Part shown: in pieces, positions 16,000 through 23,802 of the stretch | How the letters are laid out: each line of letters starts with the position of its first letter | How positions within the stretch are numbered: the first letter of the stretch is position 1 | From: Desulfobacteraceae bacterium | GTDB lineage: Bacteria; Desulfobacterota; DSM-4660; Desulfatiglandales; HGW-15 | Length of the DNA stretch: 25,575 bases | Direction of reading: 5' to 3' | NCBI GenBank assembly: GCA_003819975.1 | Contig: RPPU01000004.1 | Location: 1 to 25,575 of the forward strand | Program-made: the position numbers and the translations under genes | Notes under the pieces: generated by a model | The model's database searches: none | What the model was told of the DNA's origin: nothing | What the model saw: the letters and a program-made list of their open reading frames with translations, nothing else

Positions 16000-17267
16000 T
16001 CCTCATTTTCTTCCTTACGATCCCAACGCTCCAAATAAGCGATCCGGTCCAGAATGGCGGGATGGGAATAATGAAAAATAACATAAAGAGGATGAGGGTT
16101 GATGTTGGACAAATTATCCACAACCATTTTTTTCAAGGCTTGGACCAATGGATTCGCGGTTTTAAGCAGCGTATAGGCATATCGATCGGCAGCTTTCTCC
16201 AATTTCCTTATAACCTTTAAAAAAAATGGGGCCATGATGATTCCAAATGGACTCCATAAAATGCTGGTTAAAAAAAGACCAACATAGGCCGGCGTGCCGT
16301 GAAATCCAAAACTTGCATACATAGGGATCCATTCCAGCATGCGCGCCACTAAAAAAAACAGGATAAAAGAGGTCAAACCGATTCCGCCGAATTGAATGAG
16401 CATATGCCTTTTTTTCAGATGCCCCATTTCATGCGCTAAAACCGCGATGATTTCATCGTCCGTATGGGAGGCCAACAAAGTATCAAATAAAACAATGCGC
16501 TTGGTTTTGCCGAAACCGGTAAAATAGGCATTGGTATGGCGACTTCTTTTTCCGGCATCCATTTGAAAAATACCTTCAACTTTTATTCCTTCAGGGGTGG
16601 CGAGATCTTTTATTTTTTCAACCAAGCTTTGATTTTCGATCGGCGTAAATTTATTAAAAAAAGGCGCAATGATTTTAGGATAAAGGATGATCATGATGAA
16701 TTGAAAAGCCAAAAATACAAGCCAACTCCAGAGCCACCAAAGGCTGCCGCCCTTCCGGATAATCAGTAATACAAAACCCAATAGCAATCCGCCGATTATC
16801 GCACCGATCAACAGGCTTTTCAAAAGATCGGCGACCCAAACCTTGCGATTGCGCGTATTGAAACCATAGCGTTCTTCAATCACAAAAATCTGATAATAAT
16901 CAAAAGGCACATGAACGATGCTTTCAATCAAAGCCGGGAAAGCAAAAAAAACAAGCCCGGCCGCAATAAAATGCATATTTTCAATCCGGTTTGCCAGCCA
17001 AGGCAATATCCCGGAGAGGATGATGAAAAGAAAAATAATTTTATTGAACATTCCATAAAAAACCGCCGTTTTCGTATGGTCCAGATTATAATCAACCGTT
17101 TTCCGCAACTGATCTTGATCTACCCGATCCTGCAATGCCGGCGGAATCCGGCCGGCCGATTTTTTCATATACCGGGCATTCGTCCATTCCAGGCCTAATT
17201 CCAGAGTGAAACCGGCGGTCAGGATAAATAGGAAAGCCAATAAAAATGTGTTGATCGTGATCATCAT
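15996..17267 (-). CDS. M48 family (Ste24-like) membrane zinc metalloprotease
   Basis: This 423-residue membrane protease resembles CAAX prenyl protease 1 (Ste24). The zinc motif HEMGH is at 279-283, with the third ligand probably Glu357 in KLEKAADRYAY. The conserved NPHPLYVIFHYSHPAILDRI is at 390-409. Several hydrophobic helices flank the catalytic domain (for example residues 7-23, 75-92, 152-170 and 180-197). DAGKRSRHTNAYFTGFGKTKRIVLFDTLL (238-265) is typical of the family. Bacterial members are thought to act in membrane protein quality control rather than prenyl processing. Two adjacent ATG codons (17267, 17264) are possible starts after AGGA. It diverges from the PFKFB-like gene with only about 38 bp between starts. 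Confidence 0.93.
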   Translation of the reverse strand: MMITINTFLLAFLFILTAGFTLELGLEWTNARYMKKSAGRIPPALQDRVDQDQLRKTVDYNLDHTKTAVFYGMFNKIIFLFIILSGILPWLANRIENMHFIAAGLVFFAFPALIESIVHVPFDYYQIFVIEERYGFNTRNRKVWVADLLKSLLIGAIIGGLLLGFVLLIIRKGGSLWWLWSWLVFLAFQFIMIILYPKIIAPFFNKFTPIENQSLVEKIKDLATPEGIKVEGIFQMDAGKRSRHTNAYFTGFGKTKRIVLFDTLLASHTDDEIIAVLAHEMGHLKKRHMLIQFGGIGLTSFILFFLVARMLEWIPMYASFGFHGTPAYVGLFLTSILWSPFGIIMAPFFLKVIRKLEKAADRYAYTLLKTANPLVQALKKMVVDNLSNINPHPLYVIFHYSHPAILDRIAYLERWDRKEENED

Positions 17268-17280
17268 TCTATCCTATGAT
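17251..17280 (+). promoter_or_regulatory. Candidate promoter for the PFKFB-like gene
   Basis: TTGATC (17251-17256) and TATGAT (17275-17280) are 18 bp apart. A start near 17287 would leave AGGA (17292-17295) in a short leader before the ATG at 17306. The -35 lies inside the 5' end of the divergent M48 gene, so the two promoters would overlap. Confidence 0.4.
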
Positions 17281-17305
17281 CCTCTTTTATCAGGAAGCCG
17301 CTCAA

Positions 17306-18532
17306 ATGGAAAGTAAACTTAAAGGTAAATTATATATTGTCATGGTAGGGTTGCCGGCCCGCGGTAAAACCACCATGGCCTCCAAATTAAAAGAAAACTT
17401 AATGCATAATTCGGTCAAAGCCAAGGTATTCAACAATGGCGATTTACGCCGTAAGATTATCCGTGAAAACACCTCCTATCCGGACTTTTTTAACCCTGAA
17501 AATAAAGAGGGCACGGCGCTTCGTGAAAAAATCGCCCGGATCAATATGCAAAGAGCCAAGCGGTTTTTAAATCTGGGCGGCGATGCGGCCATTTTGGATG
17601 CGACCAATACCAGCATTTCCAGAAGAAAAAAAATCATCTCTTTTTTGGACGATCACCCCATTCTTTTCATCGAATGCATCAATGAAGATAAAGAGATCCT
17701 GGATGCCAGTATCCGGCGAAAAATCGATTTGAAAGAATTCGGTCATTTAAGCCAGGAAGAGGCGATCGCCAGTTTTTATCAGCGTATTGCTTATTACCGG
17801 TCTCAATATCTATCTTTGAGCAAAAAAGAAGGGCATTTTATCAAGCTCGATTCCCTGCACAACAAAATCATCAGCGAAGACATCGACAGCAGCATTCCTT
17901 TCCACGAACAGATCCGCGATTTTCTCGTTTCCGATATTGTCAAAAGCCTTTATGTCATCCGGCACGGCGAGACTTATTATAATTTGGAGAACCGCATCGG
18001 CGGCGATTCGGACCTGACGCCCAAAGGCTGGGAACAAGCCCGGGCCCTGGCCGGATTTTTTAAAAATAAAAAAATCCCGCTTATTTTCACCAGTGAAAAA
18101 AAACGGACGATTCAGACTGCGCTTCCATTTCAGGAATTACAACCGGCCACCACCATCATCTCTTTGGCCGAATTCAACGAGATCGATGCCGGGGTTTGCG
18201 AGAGCATGACCTATGAAGAGATAAAAAATAAAATGCCCGAGATCCATCAGGCCCGCAAAAAAAACAAATACCACTATATCTATCCTCAGGGAGAAGGCTA
18301 TCTTACGATGCGCGACCGGATCAATCGAGGTCTCAAAAAAGCGCTTTATTTAAGCAACCCGAACGACAATATTATGATTATCGGTCATCGGGGAGTCAAC
18401 CGCATGATCCTCTCGCATTTTCTTTTTCGCCGCGAGGAAGACGTGCCTTTTATTTATATTCCCCAGGATCGATTCTACATGATTGCGGCTACTCAGGAAA
18501 AAAAGCTGTTTCAGTTAAAGCGGTTTCAATAA
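17306..18532 (+). CDS. Bifunctional 6-phosphofructo-2-kinase/fructose-2,6-bisphosphatase homologue
   Basis: This 408-residue protein has the two-domain layout of eukaryotic PFKFB. The kinase half (about 8-205) has Walker A GLPARGKT (15-22), FNNGDLRRK and ILDATNTSISRR (97-107). These match the 6PF2K signature closely. The phosphatase half (about 214-408) has LYVIRHGE (215-222), NRIGGDSDLTPKG, TSEKKRTIQTA, FNEIDAGVCESMTYEEI and the second catalytic histidine in GHRGVNRM (His361). Both catalytic sites look intact. The kinase would make, and the phosphatase destroy, fructose-2,6-bisphosphate. The ATG at 17306 follows AGGA by 10 bases; an in-frame ATG ten codons earlier is possible. Its 3' end overlaps the convergent heptosyltransferase by 18 bp. 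Function in a bacterium is inferred. Confidence 0.92.
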   Translation: MESKLKGKLYIVMVGLPARGKTTMASKLKENLMHNSVKAKVFNNGDLRRKIIRENTSYPDFFNPENKEGTALREKIARINMQRAKRFLNLGGDAAILDATNTSISRRKKIISFLDDHPILFIECINEDKEILDASIRRKIDLKEFGHLSQEEAIASFYQRIAYYRSQYLSLSKKEGHFIKLDSLHNKIISEDIDSSIPFHEQIRDFLVSDIVKSLYVIRHGETYYNLENRIGGDSDLTPKGWEQARALAGFFKNKKIPLIFTSEKKRTIQTALPFQELQPATTIISLAEFNEIDAGVCESMTYEEIKNKMPEIHQARKKNKYHYIYPQGEGYLTMRDRINRGLKKALYLSNPNDNIMIIGHRGVNRMILSHFLFRREEDVPFIYIPQDRFYMIAATQEKKLFQLKRFQ

Positions 18533-19543
18533 GGACTGGATTTTCTCCCAGACGTCTTCCACTTCAATCAAATCCATGCAATTGCTTTCCGGTCGGCTGC
18601 AACTCAATTGACGGCACCCGCAACACGGAACGTTTTTGAACACCACTTCGTTCCGGGCGTCATACGGCCGCCACATGTGCGGAAAAGTCGGGCCGAAGAG
18701 GATCAGGCTGGGGCAAGCGACTCCGGCGGCCATATGCCCGGGAGCCGAATCATTGGCGATCAGCAGGTCGCCCTGCTTTAAAATGCCGGCGATCTCAAGC
18801 AAGGTCAAACGGGCCGATTTAAAAAGAGCCGGGAACCCCATGCGGCGTTCTATTTCTTCTATCAAAGGTTCTTCGTGTCCGCCGCTCAATAGGATGATCT
18901 CCGCGCCGTATTGTTCGCGCAATTTACGGGCGATAAGTCCGAATCGATCCGGCCGCCATTGTCTGAGCCTCCGGGCGGCTCCGGGATGAATGATCACCCG
19001 CAAGCGTTTACAATTTTTTCGACTCGGAAGAAGCTGTTCGATCCTTTTTTCCAGAGATTCGGGGAGAACGATTTTCATCCGTCCGGCCGGATGATCCAAT
19101 CCCAACGTTTTCAAGGCGGCCAGTTGATAATCAACGATGTGGTGCGCTTGCGGGTCCAAGTCGATGATTTTGTTCATCAGTATTTTGGACAGAGAGCTGG
19201 AAACCCGATAGGACACTCTGAGCGGAGCATGAATCAAAAATGAAAGAAACGCGGCCCGGTCCCCCAACGTATAATCGATAAGGGCGTCATATTTTTCAGC
19301 TCTCAGGTTGCGGATCAAGCGACTATGATAACGGATCGATTTTAGAATGTTATTTTTAGCCGCGCTGCGATCGTAAACCCATATCTTTCCGATCCCGGGA
19401 TGATAGCGCAGAAGTTCTTCCGTGCCTTTGTGAATCATCACATCGGCTCTTATATCGGGAGCTTGCGTCCATAGACTTTCTATAACCGGGAGCAGGCTGA
19501 GCGTATCCCCGATATAACGAAGTTTAATCAGCAGGACTTTCAA
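18515..19543 (-). CDS. LPS heptosyltransferase family 9 (WaaQ/RfaQ-like)
   Basis: This 342-residue GT9 glycosyltransferase probably adds heptose to the LPS inner core from ADP-heptose. The N-terminus KVLLIKLRYIGDTLSLLPVI is the family signature. VIIHPGAARRLRQWRPDRF opens the second Rossmann domain, and LLIANDSAPGHMAAG contains the D-S-A-P-x-H donor-site motif. The C-terminal part is Cys-rich (PCCGCRQLSC), as in many heptosyltransferase III proteins. The start is TTG at 19543, preceded by GAAGGA at 8 bases. No ATG fits, because the family motif begins at the second codon. It overlaps the upstream glycosyltransferase by 20 bp and the PFKFB-like gene by 18 bp in convergent orientation. Confidence 0.9.
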   Translation of the reverse strand: MKVLLIKLRYIGDTLSLLPVIESLWTQAPDIRADVMIHKGTEELLRYHPGIGKIWVYDRSAAKNNILKSIRYHSRLIRNLRAEKYDALIDYTLGDRAAFLSFLIHAPLRVSYRVSSSLSKILMNKIIDLDPQAHHIVDYQLAALKTLGLDHPAGRMKIVLPESLEKRIEQLLPSRKNCKRLRVIIHPGAARRLRQWRPDRFGLIARKLREQYGAEIILLSGGHEEPLIEEIERRMGFPALFKSARLTLLEIAGILKQGDLLIANDSAPGHMAAGVACPSLILFGPTFPHMWRPYDARNEVVFKNVPCCGCRQLSCSRPESNCMDLIEVEDVWEKIQSLLKPL

Positions 19544-20306
19544 AAAATGTATCCTTCTTTTTATCCTTTTGAATCAACTCAATCAGTTTCGCGTATTTGA
19601 GAAAGGAGCCGCCGGCGTTCAAGGTTGCGATCATAAAGCCGTCGAATCCTTCCAAACAGCCCCATTCCATAAAATAAGTCCTGAAAAACATCCAGAGTCC
19701 GTGGAATAACGGACTGCAGCAATGGGCCGGTTTTTTATTTTTAAAAAACTCTTTTGCAGCCAAACCGGAGTAATGGTCCATTTTGGCGATCATCTCGGAA
19801 TAATTCCGAAAGCTGATATGTTCAATGTCCGCATCCAGCATCGTGACCTTTCCCCGGGTATGCCAGCTCTCATGCACGTACCGTTCGTCGAATGCTCCGT
19901 TTTTACGATGGACCAGGCGCACAATTCGATCGGGGTACCACCCGCAATGTTTGATCCATTTGCCGTGTAAAATATTTTTGCGGTTAAATCCAAACGCGGC
20001 GGTTTCAGCGGAAACGTTTTTTAATGCCGTGGATATCTTCATCGCGGTCTCCGGGGGAATTCGTTCATCGGCATCCAGAATCAGAACCCAATCGTGGAGA
20101 CAATGATCGACTGCGCTTTGTTTTTGCCGCGCATACCCTTTCCACGGTTCAATAAAAATCCGGGCGCCCAGGTTTTTGGCGATTGCAACGGTCTGGTCGG
20201 TGCTTTCCGAATCAATGACCGCAACATCATCGGCAAAATGAACGCTTTTTAAGCAATCCGGAAGACGCTCTTCTTCGTTTTTGGTAATGATGGCTACTGA
20301 GAGCAT
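19524..20306 (-). CDS. Family 2 glycosyltransferase, WaaE/KdtX-like
   Basis: This 260-residue GT2 enzyme is of the LPS-core beta-glucosyltransferase type. LSVAIITKNEEERLPDCLKS (2-20) forms the nucleotide-binding start, and VIDSESTDQT follows. The donor/metal motif LILDADERIPPE is at 75-86. GWYPDRIVRLVHRKNGAFDE and HESWHTRGKV are typical of the WaaE group. The ATG at 20306 follows AGGA at 9 bases; a TTG three codons earlier is less likely. It is translationally coupled with the downstream heptosyltransferase, which fits a shared role in LPS core assembly. Confidence 0.88.
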   Translation of the reverse strand: MLSVAIITKNEEERLPDCLKSVHFADDVAVIDSESTDQTVAIAKNLGARIFIEPWKGYARQKQSAVDHCLHDWVLILDADERIPPETAMKISTALKNVSAETAAFGFNRKNILHGKWIKHCGWYPDRIVRLVHRKNGAFDERYVHESWHTRGKVTMLDADIEHISFRNYSEMIAKMDHYSGLAAKEFFKNKKPAHCCSPLFHGLWMFFRTYFMEWGCLEGFDGFMIATLNAGGSFLKYAKLIELIQKDKKKDTFFESPAD

Positions 20307-20325
20307 TAGATTCAATCCTGGACCT

Positions 20326-20353
20326 TAGATAACCTGATATTTTGGCTTTTCAA
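20326..20353 (-). promoter_or_regulatory. Weak candidate promoter for the LPS core pair
   Basis: On the minus strand TTGAAA (20353-20348) and TATCTA (20331-20326) are 16 bp apart. The predicted start would leave a leader of only about 13 bases, with the ribosome site at its very beginning, so this is tentative. Confidence 0.3.
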
Positions 20354-20387
20354 GATGGGTGTTTTTACAGCGCGGAAAACGGCTTGG

Positions 20388-20402
20388 CGGCGTAAAACGC
20401 CG
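20388..20402 (-). terminator. Short GC hairpin downstream of the hpt/zinc-ribbon genes
   Basis: CGGCGT and ACGCCG form a perfect 6-bp stem around a 3-nt loop. On the minus strand it is followed, after seven bases, by only a short T run, so termination would be weak. It lies between the zinc-ribbon gene and the glycosyltransferase gene. Confidence 0.3.
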
Positions 20403-20550
20403 GCGTTCCTTGCATATAAAACCGCAATCCAAACAACGGCTATGCAAAATCTGAAGATTCATTTTACAAGCACTAAAACGAAAACAAGAAATAGTGAACG
20501 ATCCATCGCGGAAAACTGATTCGGAAAACGAATCCGATCGAATACCGGTT

Positions 20551-21462
20551 TTAGGAGCCGGCGGAAGATCTCAAAAGATCGGGCGAGAAATCTTTCGCGT
20601 TCTCCGGAAGATTGTTGAAGATGACCATGAATGGGATCGCGGTTCCGGGTTCGACTTTAAGGTTTTTATTGTCTTTTCCGGCGCTATTATTCATGGCGGC
20701 GTCAATCTGCTCCACGGTCAGGCTTTTAAGTTCCTCATCGCTGAAGACGTTTCCGGCATAGGCATTCTTTTTAAGAATGACTTTATTTTGCCCGTCGAAA
20801 ATCGATACTTGCAATAAAATTTTTCCCCGGGCCGTCGGGTAATTATTGTTGATACTGCCTTTGATGATAAAAAGCTCGCCGGCCTTATCCGATTTGACAA
20901 AATAGCTCTCAATGGCTTGAGCTTGAATCCGGAGTTTATGGATCCCCGCATCCGGTATCTCCGGCTTAACAACCACCGGTTGGGCGGGGGATCCCAGCCC
21001 CGGGATGAGACCGGGAAAGAAAAAATAACCGACCGCAGCCGCGCCAAAAAGCAGAAAAATAACGATTAAAAAAACAGGCAATGCCGATGAGCGGCCGGAT
21101 TTCAATTGTTTGGGCGAAACAAGAGGCGGCGGACTCTCTGATTCCTTCTCCATGAACATATCGGGTTCATCCGTGAGATCGTCTTCAAGGGTGAGTCGGT
21201 CCAAGGCGACCACGGGAATACGGTGTTGATCGCGGCCGACGTTTTTTCGGTCTTCTAAACGCGGCGGCGAATCAAGCGCAACCGTCTCTTCCATGTCATC
21301 ATCTATGGTGAGGTCAGGTGTCGATTCCGCTCCCCTATCTCTTTTTGGGTAAACGAGAAAGATGTTTTTGCAAACAGAGCATCGGACTTTTGAGCCATCC
21401 TCTTTTAAAACACCTTCATCGACATTGAATTGCGATTTGCATTTTTCGCATTCAACGATCAT
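20551..21462 (-). CDS. Zinc-ribbon/DUF3426 membrane protein
   Basis: This 303-residue protein begins with an MJ0042-type zinc ribbon (Cys5, Cys8, Cys28, Cys31; VECEKCKSQFNVDEGVL). An acidic disordered linker follows, then one transmembrane helix at about 127-149 (ALPVFLIVIFLLFGAAAVGYFF). The C-terminal DUF3426-like beta domain contains GELFIIKGSINNNYPTARGK and PFMVIFNNLPENAKDF. This layout is common in deltaproteobacteria, and its function is not known. The start is well fixed by AGGAGG 6 bases upstream. It lies 32 bp behind hpt and is probably in the same operon. Confidence 0.9.
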   Translation of the reverse strand: MIVECEKCKSQFNVDEGVLKEDGSKVRCSVCKNIFLVYPKRDRGAESTPDLTIDDDMEETVALDSPPRLEDRKNVGRDQHRIPVVALDRLTLEDDLTDEPDMFMEKESESPPPLVSPKQLKSGRSSALPVFLIVIFLLFGAAAVGYFFFPGLIPGLGSPAQPVVVKPEIPDAGIHKLRIQAQAIESYFVKSDKAGELFIIKGSINNNYPTARGKILLQVSIFDGQNKVILKKNAYAGNVFSDEELKSLTVEQIDAAMNNSAGKDNKNLKVEPGTAIPFMVIFNNLPENAKDFSPDLLRSSAGS

Positions 21463-21494
21463 AGATGACCTCCTCTTCTTAAAAAAAATGCCGC

Positions 21495-22007
21495 TCAGGC
21501 TAATTTATAAATATCAGGCAGCGTTCGGTATTTTTCATCATGGTCCAGGCCGTACCCGACTAAAAACCCCTCAATGACTTTAAATCCGCAATAATCCAGA
21601 TGGATACTTTCTTCCCGGCGTTCCGCTTTGTCTATTAACGCGCAAACTCCTATTGAAGCCGGTTTTTTCAATTTCACATTCGCAATGATTTTTTTAAGCG
21701 TCAAACCGGTGTCGACAATGTCTTCAATCAAAAGGATATCCTTGCCGGCAACCGGTAATTCAATATCTTTGACCATTTTGACTGAACCGCTGGAAGATGT
21801 GCTGGAGCCGTAACTAAAGGCTCTAATAAAATCAATTTTGACCGGAATGGTCAATTTCATAACTAAATCGGTAAAGAAAAACACAGCGCCGTTCAAAATT
21901 CCCACAATAATCGGCTCTTTGCCATGATAATCCGAGGATATTTCCCTGGACAGTTCGCTTATTCTTTTTTGAATAGCATCATGAGCTATTATGATTTCTT
22001 TACTCAA
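21495..22007 (-). CDS. hpt: Hypoxanthine phosphoribosyltransferase
   Basis: This 170-residue purine salvage enzyme converts hypoxanthine (and guanine) with PRPP to the nucleotide. The PRPP-binding motif ILLIEDIVDTGLTL is at 91-104, and PIIVGILNGAVFFFTDL (32-48) is the early loop. VIEGFLVGYGLDHDEKYRTL (144-163) is the family C-terminal signature. The start is TTG at 22007, with GGAAAG 8 bases upstream; no ATG is near. A strong leftward sigma-70 promoter lies about 78 bp upstream. The zinc-ribbon gene follows at 32 bp. Confidence 0.95.
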   Translation of the reverse strand: MSKEIIIAHDAIQKRISELSREISSDYHGKEPIIVGILNGAVFFFTDLVMKLTIPVKIDFIRAFSYGSSTSSSGSVKMVKDIELPVAGKDILLIEDIVDTGLTLKKIIANVKLKKPASIGVCALIDKAERREESIHLDYCGFKVIEGFLVGYGLDHDEKYRTLPDIYKLA

Positions 22008-22084
22008 ATTGATAATCTTTCCAAGGAATGCTAAACAGTCTTACCAAATAATGAAAAGCAATATAACTATTTTAGTATTGATAT

Positions 22085-22113
22085 AAAATATTTAATTTCG
22101 CTTATTATGTCAA
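22085..22113 (-). promoter_or_regulatory. Sigma-70 promoter for hpt
   Basis: On the minus strand TTGACA (22113-22108) and TATTTT (22090-22085) are separated by exactly 17 bp in an AT-rich region. Transcription would start near 22078, leaving a leader of about 70 bases before the TTG start. Confidence 0.7.
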
Positions 22114-22160
22114 TAAAATAAATATTTGAAATACTTAAGTTTGATTGAGTATAGCCTTTA

Positions 22161-22192
22161 TTGTGAACCTTCATTTTTCAAATGGTTGACAA
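22161..22192. promoter_or_regulatory. BirA operator upstream of birA-bioYMN
   Basis: TTGTGAACC (22161-22169) and GGTTGACAA (22184-22192) form an imperfect inverted repeat with a 14-bp spacer. The known BirA site consensus is TTGTAAACC, a 14-15 bp spacer, then GGTTTACAA. Each half-site differs from consensus at one base. The right half overlaps the predicted -35 box, as expected for repression. Confidence 0.8.
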
Positions 22193-22214
22193 TCTGCATG
22201 GTACCTGCTAAAAG
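22186..22214 (+). promoter_or_regulatory. Promoter of the birA-bioYMN operon
   Basis: TTGACA (22186-22191) and TAAAAG (22209-22214) are 17 bp apart, with TGC directly before the -10 giving an extended -10. The -35 is embedded in the BirA operator half-site. Transcription would begin near 22221, about 55 bases before the birA start. Confidence 0.55.
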
Positions 22215-22275
22215 ACTTCAATTTACGCAACCGGTATTTTAACGTTTATACCAATAGTGTAGAGGCCGTAACTGT

Positions 22276-23265
22276 ATGGTTTCTCTTAAAAAAGAGCTGC
22301 TTTTAACCTTAAAAAACAAACCGGGAGAGTGGGTTTCGGGCGAATCCGTCAGCGCAAAACTGCAGGTTACGCGGTCCGCGATCTGGAAACACGTGCAAAA
22401 ATTACGCGACCAAGGCTATGAAATTCAATCCGCTCCAAAATTAGGTTATATGCTCTTAAAATGGCCTGAAAAAACGAATCCGGACGAAATTCGAACAGGG
22501 TTGCAAACTGAAATATTCGGTCAAACCGAATTGATTTATCTTCCCGAGACCGATTCCACCAACCGCGTGGCCAAAGATTTGGCCCTAAAAAATGCTCCGG
22601 AAGGTACTCTGGTCATTGCCGAAAAACAAACCCAGGGCCGCGGCCGATTGGGCCGGCAATGGTTTTCTCCGGCCGATGAGGGGGTTTATATCTCTTTAAT
22701 CATAAGGCCGGCCATTCCCCCGCAAGAGGCGCCGAAACTGACCTTATTAACCGCTGTGGCCATTGCAGATGCCATAATTGATCTGACCGGACTGCCCATT
22801 CATATTAAATGGCCTAATGACATTCTGATTAACGCTAAAAAAACAGCCGGAATCCTTACGGAAATCAATTCCGAGATGGATCGGGTGAATTATATCGTGG
22901 TGGGCTTAGGTTTGAATGTGAACACCCCTTCTTTCCCGGATGAGATTAAGGATTTGGCCACCTCCCTTTTTCTTGAAACCGGACAAAAATGGTCCCGCTT
23001 AAAGGTGGTGCAGGCTTATCTGCATTGGTTTGAAAAATATTATACCCTCTTCACGCAAAGCGGGTTTTCCCCGGTCCTAAAACGCTGGAAAGAACTGACC
23101 CGCATGATCGGCAAATCCATAAGCGTGGTCATGTTAAACGAACAATACCGGGGCGTGGTCCAGGATATAGATTCCGATGGAGCCTTAATCATAAAAAATC
23201 CGAACGGCAACATTCAACGCATTATTTGCGGAGATGTGACGATATTGAAAGGAGTTTATTCATGA
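22276..23265 (+). CDS. birA: Bifunctional biotin ligase/biotin operon repressor
   Basis: This 329-residue group II biotin protein ligase has an N-terminal winged helix-turn-helix (about 5-60; VSGESVSAKLQVTRSAIWKH). The catalytic domain has ETDSTNRVAKDLA (91-103), the biotinyl-AMP loop GRGRLGRQWF (121-130) and KWPNDILI (178-185). The C-terminal SH3-like domain includes GVVQDIDSDGALIIK. It biotinylates carrier proteins such as acyl-CoA carboxylases, and the DNA-binding domain indicates repression of biotin genes. A BirA-type operator lies about 85-115 bp upstream, so autoregulation is likely. GAGG lies 10 bases before the ATG. It overlaps bioY by ATGA. Confidence 0.95.
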   Translation: MVSLKKELLLTLKNKPGEWVSGESVSAKLQVTRSAIWKHVQKLRDQGYEIQSAPKLGYMLLKWPEKTNPDEIRTGLQTEIFGQTELIYLPETDSTNRVAKDLALKNAPEGTLVIAEKQTQGRGRLGRQWFSPADEGVYISLIIRPAIPPQEAPKLTLLTAVAIADAIIDLTGLPIHIKWPNDILINAKKTAGILTEINSEMDRVNYIVVGLGLNVNTPSFPDEIKDLATSLFLETGQKWSRLKVVQAYLHWFEKYYTLFTQSGFSPVLKRWKELTRMIGKSISVVMLNEQYRGVVQDIDSDGALIIKNPNGNIQRIICGDVTILKGVYS

Positions 23266-23795
23266 AATTCACCTTTACTTTACGCGGCATGATTTATGCC
23301 GCCATGTTGGCAGCGCTGACGGCTATTGGAGCCAATTTGACCATTCCGTTACCCTTGGTCCCTTTAACTTTGCAAACGTTTTTTGTCTTTTTAGCAGGAG
23401 CCCTTTTAGGTGCGACTCATGGAGGTTTAAGCCTGATCATATATGTTCTTCTCGGTCTGATCGGTTTACCCGTTTTTTCAAGAGGGCAATCGGGTTTAGG
23501 GGTATTGCTGGGGCCGACCGGGGGTTATTTATTCGGTTTTATCGTGGCTGCTTTCTTAATCGGAATTTTAATCGATTTTAAAAAAAATTCGGGAGTCATC
23601 TGGATGATATTGGCCATGAGCATCGGATTGCTGGTTATCTATGCCTGCGGCGTGACCCAGCTTTATTACACCACTCAGCGAACTTTCGCAGAGGCAATAA
23701 CGGTTGGCGCCTTGCGCCCTCTGCCGGGTGATATCATCAAAATATTCGCCGCCGCCATTATTGCCGGTAAAGTGCGCGATAAAATCAAACGTTAA
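23262..23795 (+). CDS. bioY: Biotin transporter substrate-binding subunit BioY
   Basis: This 177-residue membrane protein is the S component of a biotin ECF transporter. The family motifs are clear: IPLPLVPLTLQTFFVFLAGA and LIGLPVFSRGQSGLGVLLGP, followed by TGGYLFGF. About six hydrophobic helices are visible. The ATG at 23262 follows AAAGGAG and overlaps the birA stop by four bases. An upstream in-frame start at 23226 lies inside birA and is less likely. The downstream ATPase and transmembrane genes make this a complete BioMNY-type transporter. Confidence 0.95.
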   Translation: MKFTFTLRGMIYAAMLAALTAIGANLTIPLPLVPLTLQTFFVFLAGALLGATHGGLSLIIYVLLGLIGLPVFSRGQSGLGVLLGPTGGYLFGFIVAAFLIGILIDFKKNSGVIWMILAMSIGLLVIYACGVTQLYYTTQRTFAEAITVGALRPLPGDIIKIFAAAIIAGKVRDKIKR

Positions 23796-23802
23796 AAACG
23801 AT

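Noticed and set aside
20494..20817. 107-codon plus-strand frame
   Set aside because: Lies over the end of the zinc-ribbon/DUF3426 gene in antisense, with no recognisable features.
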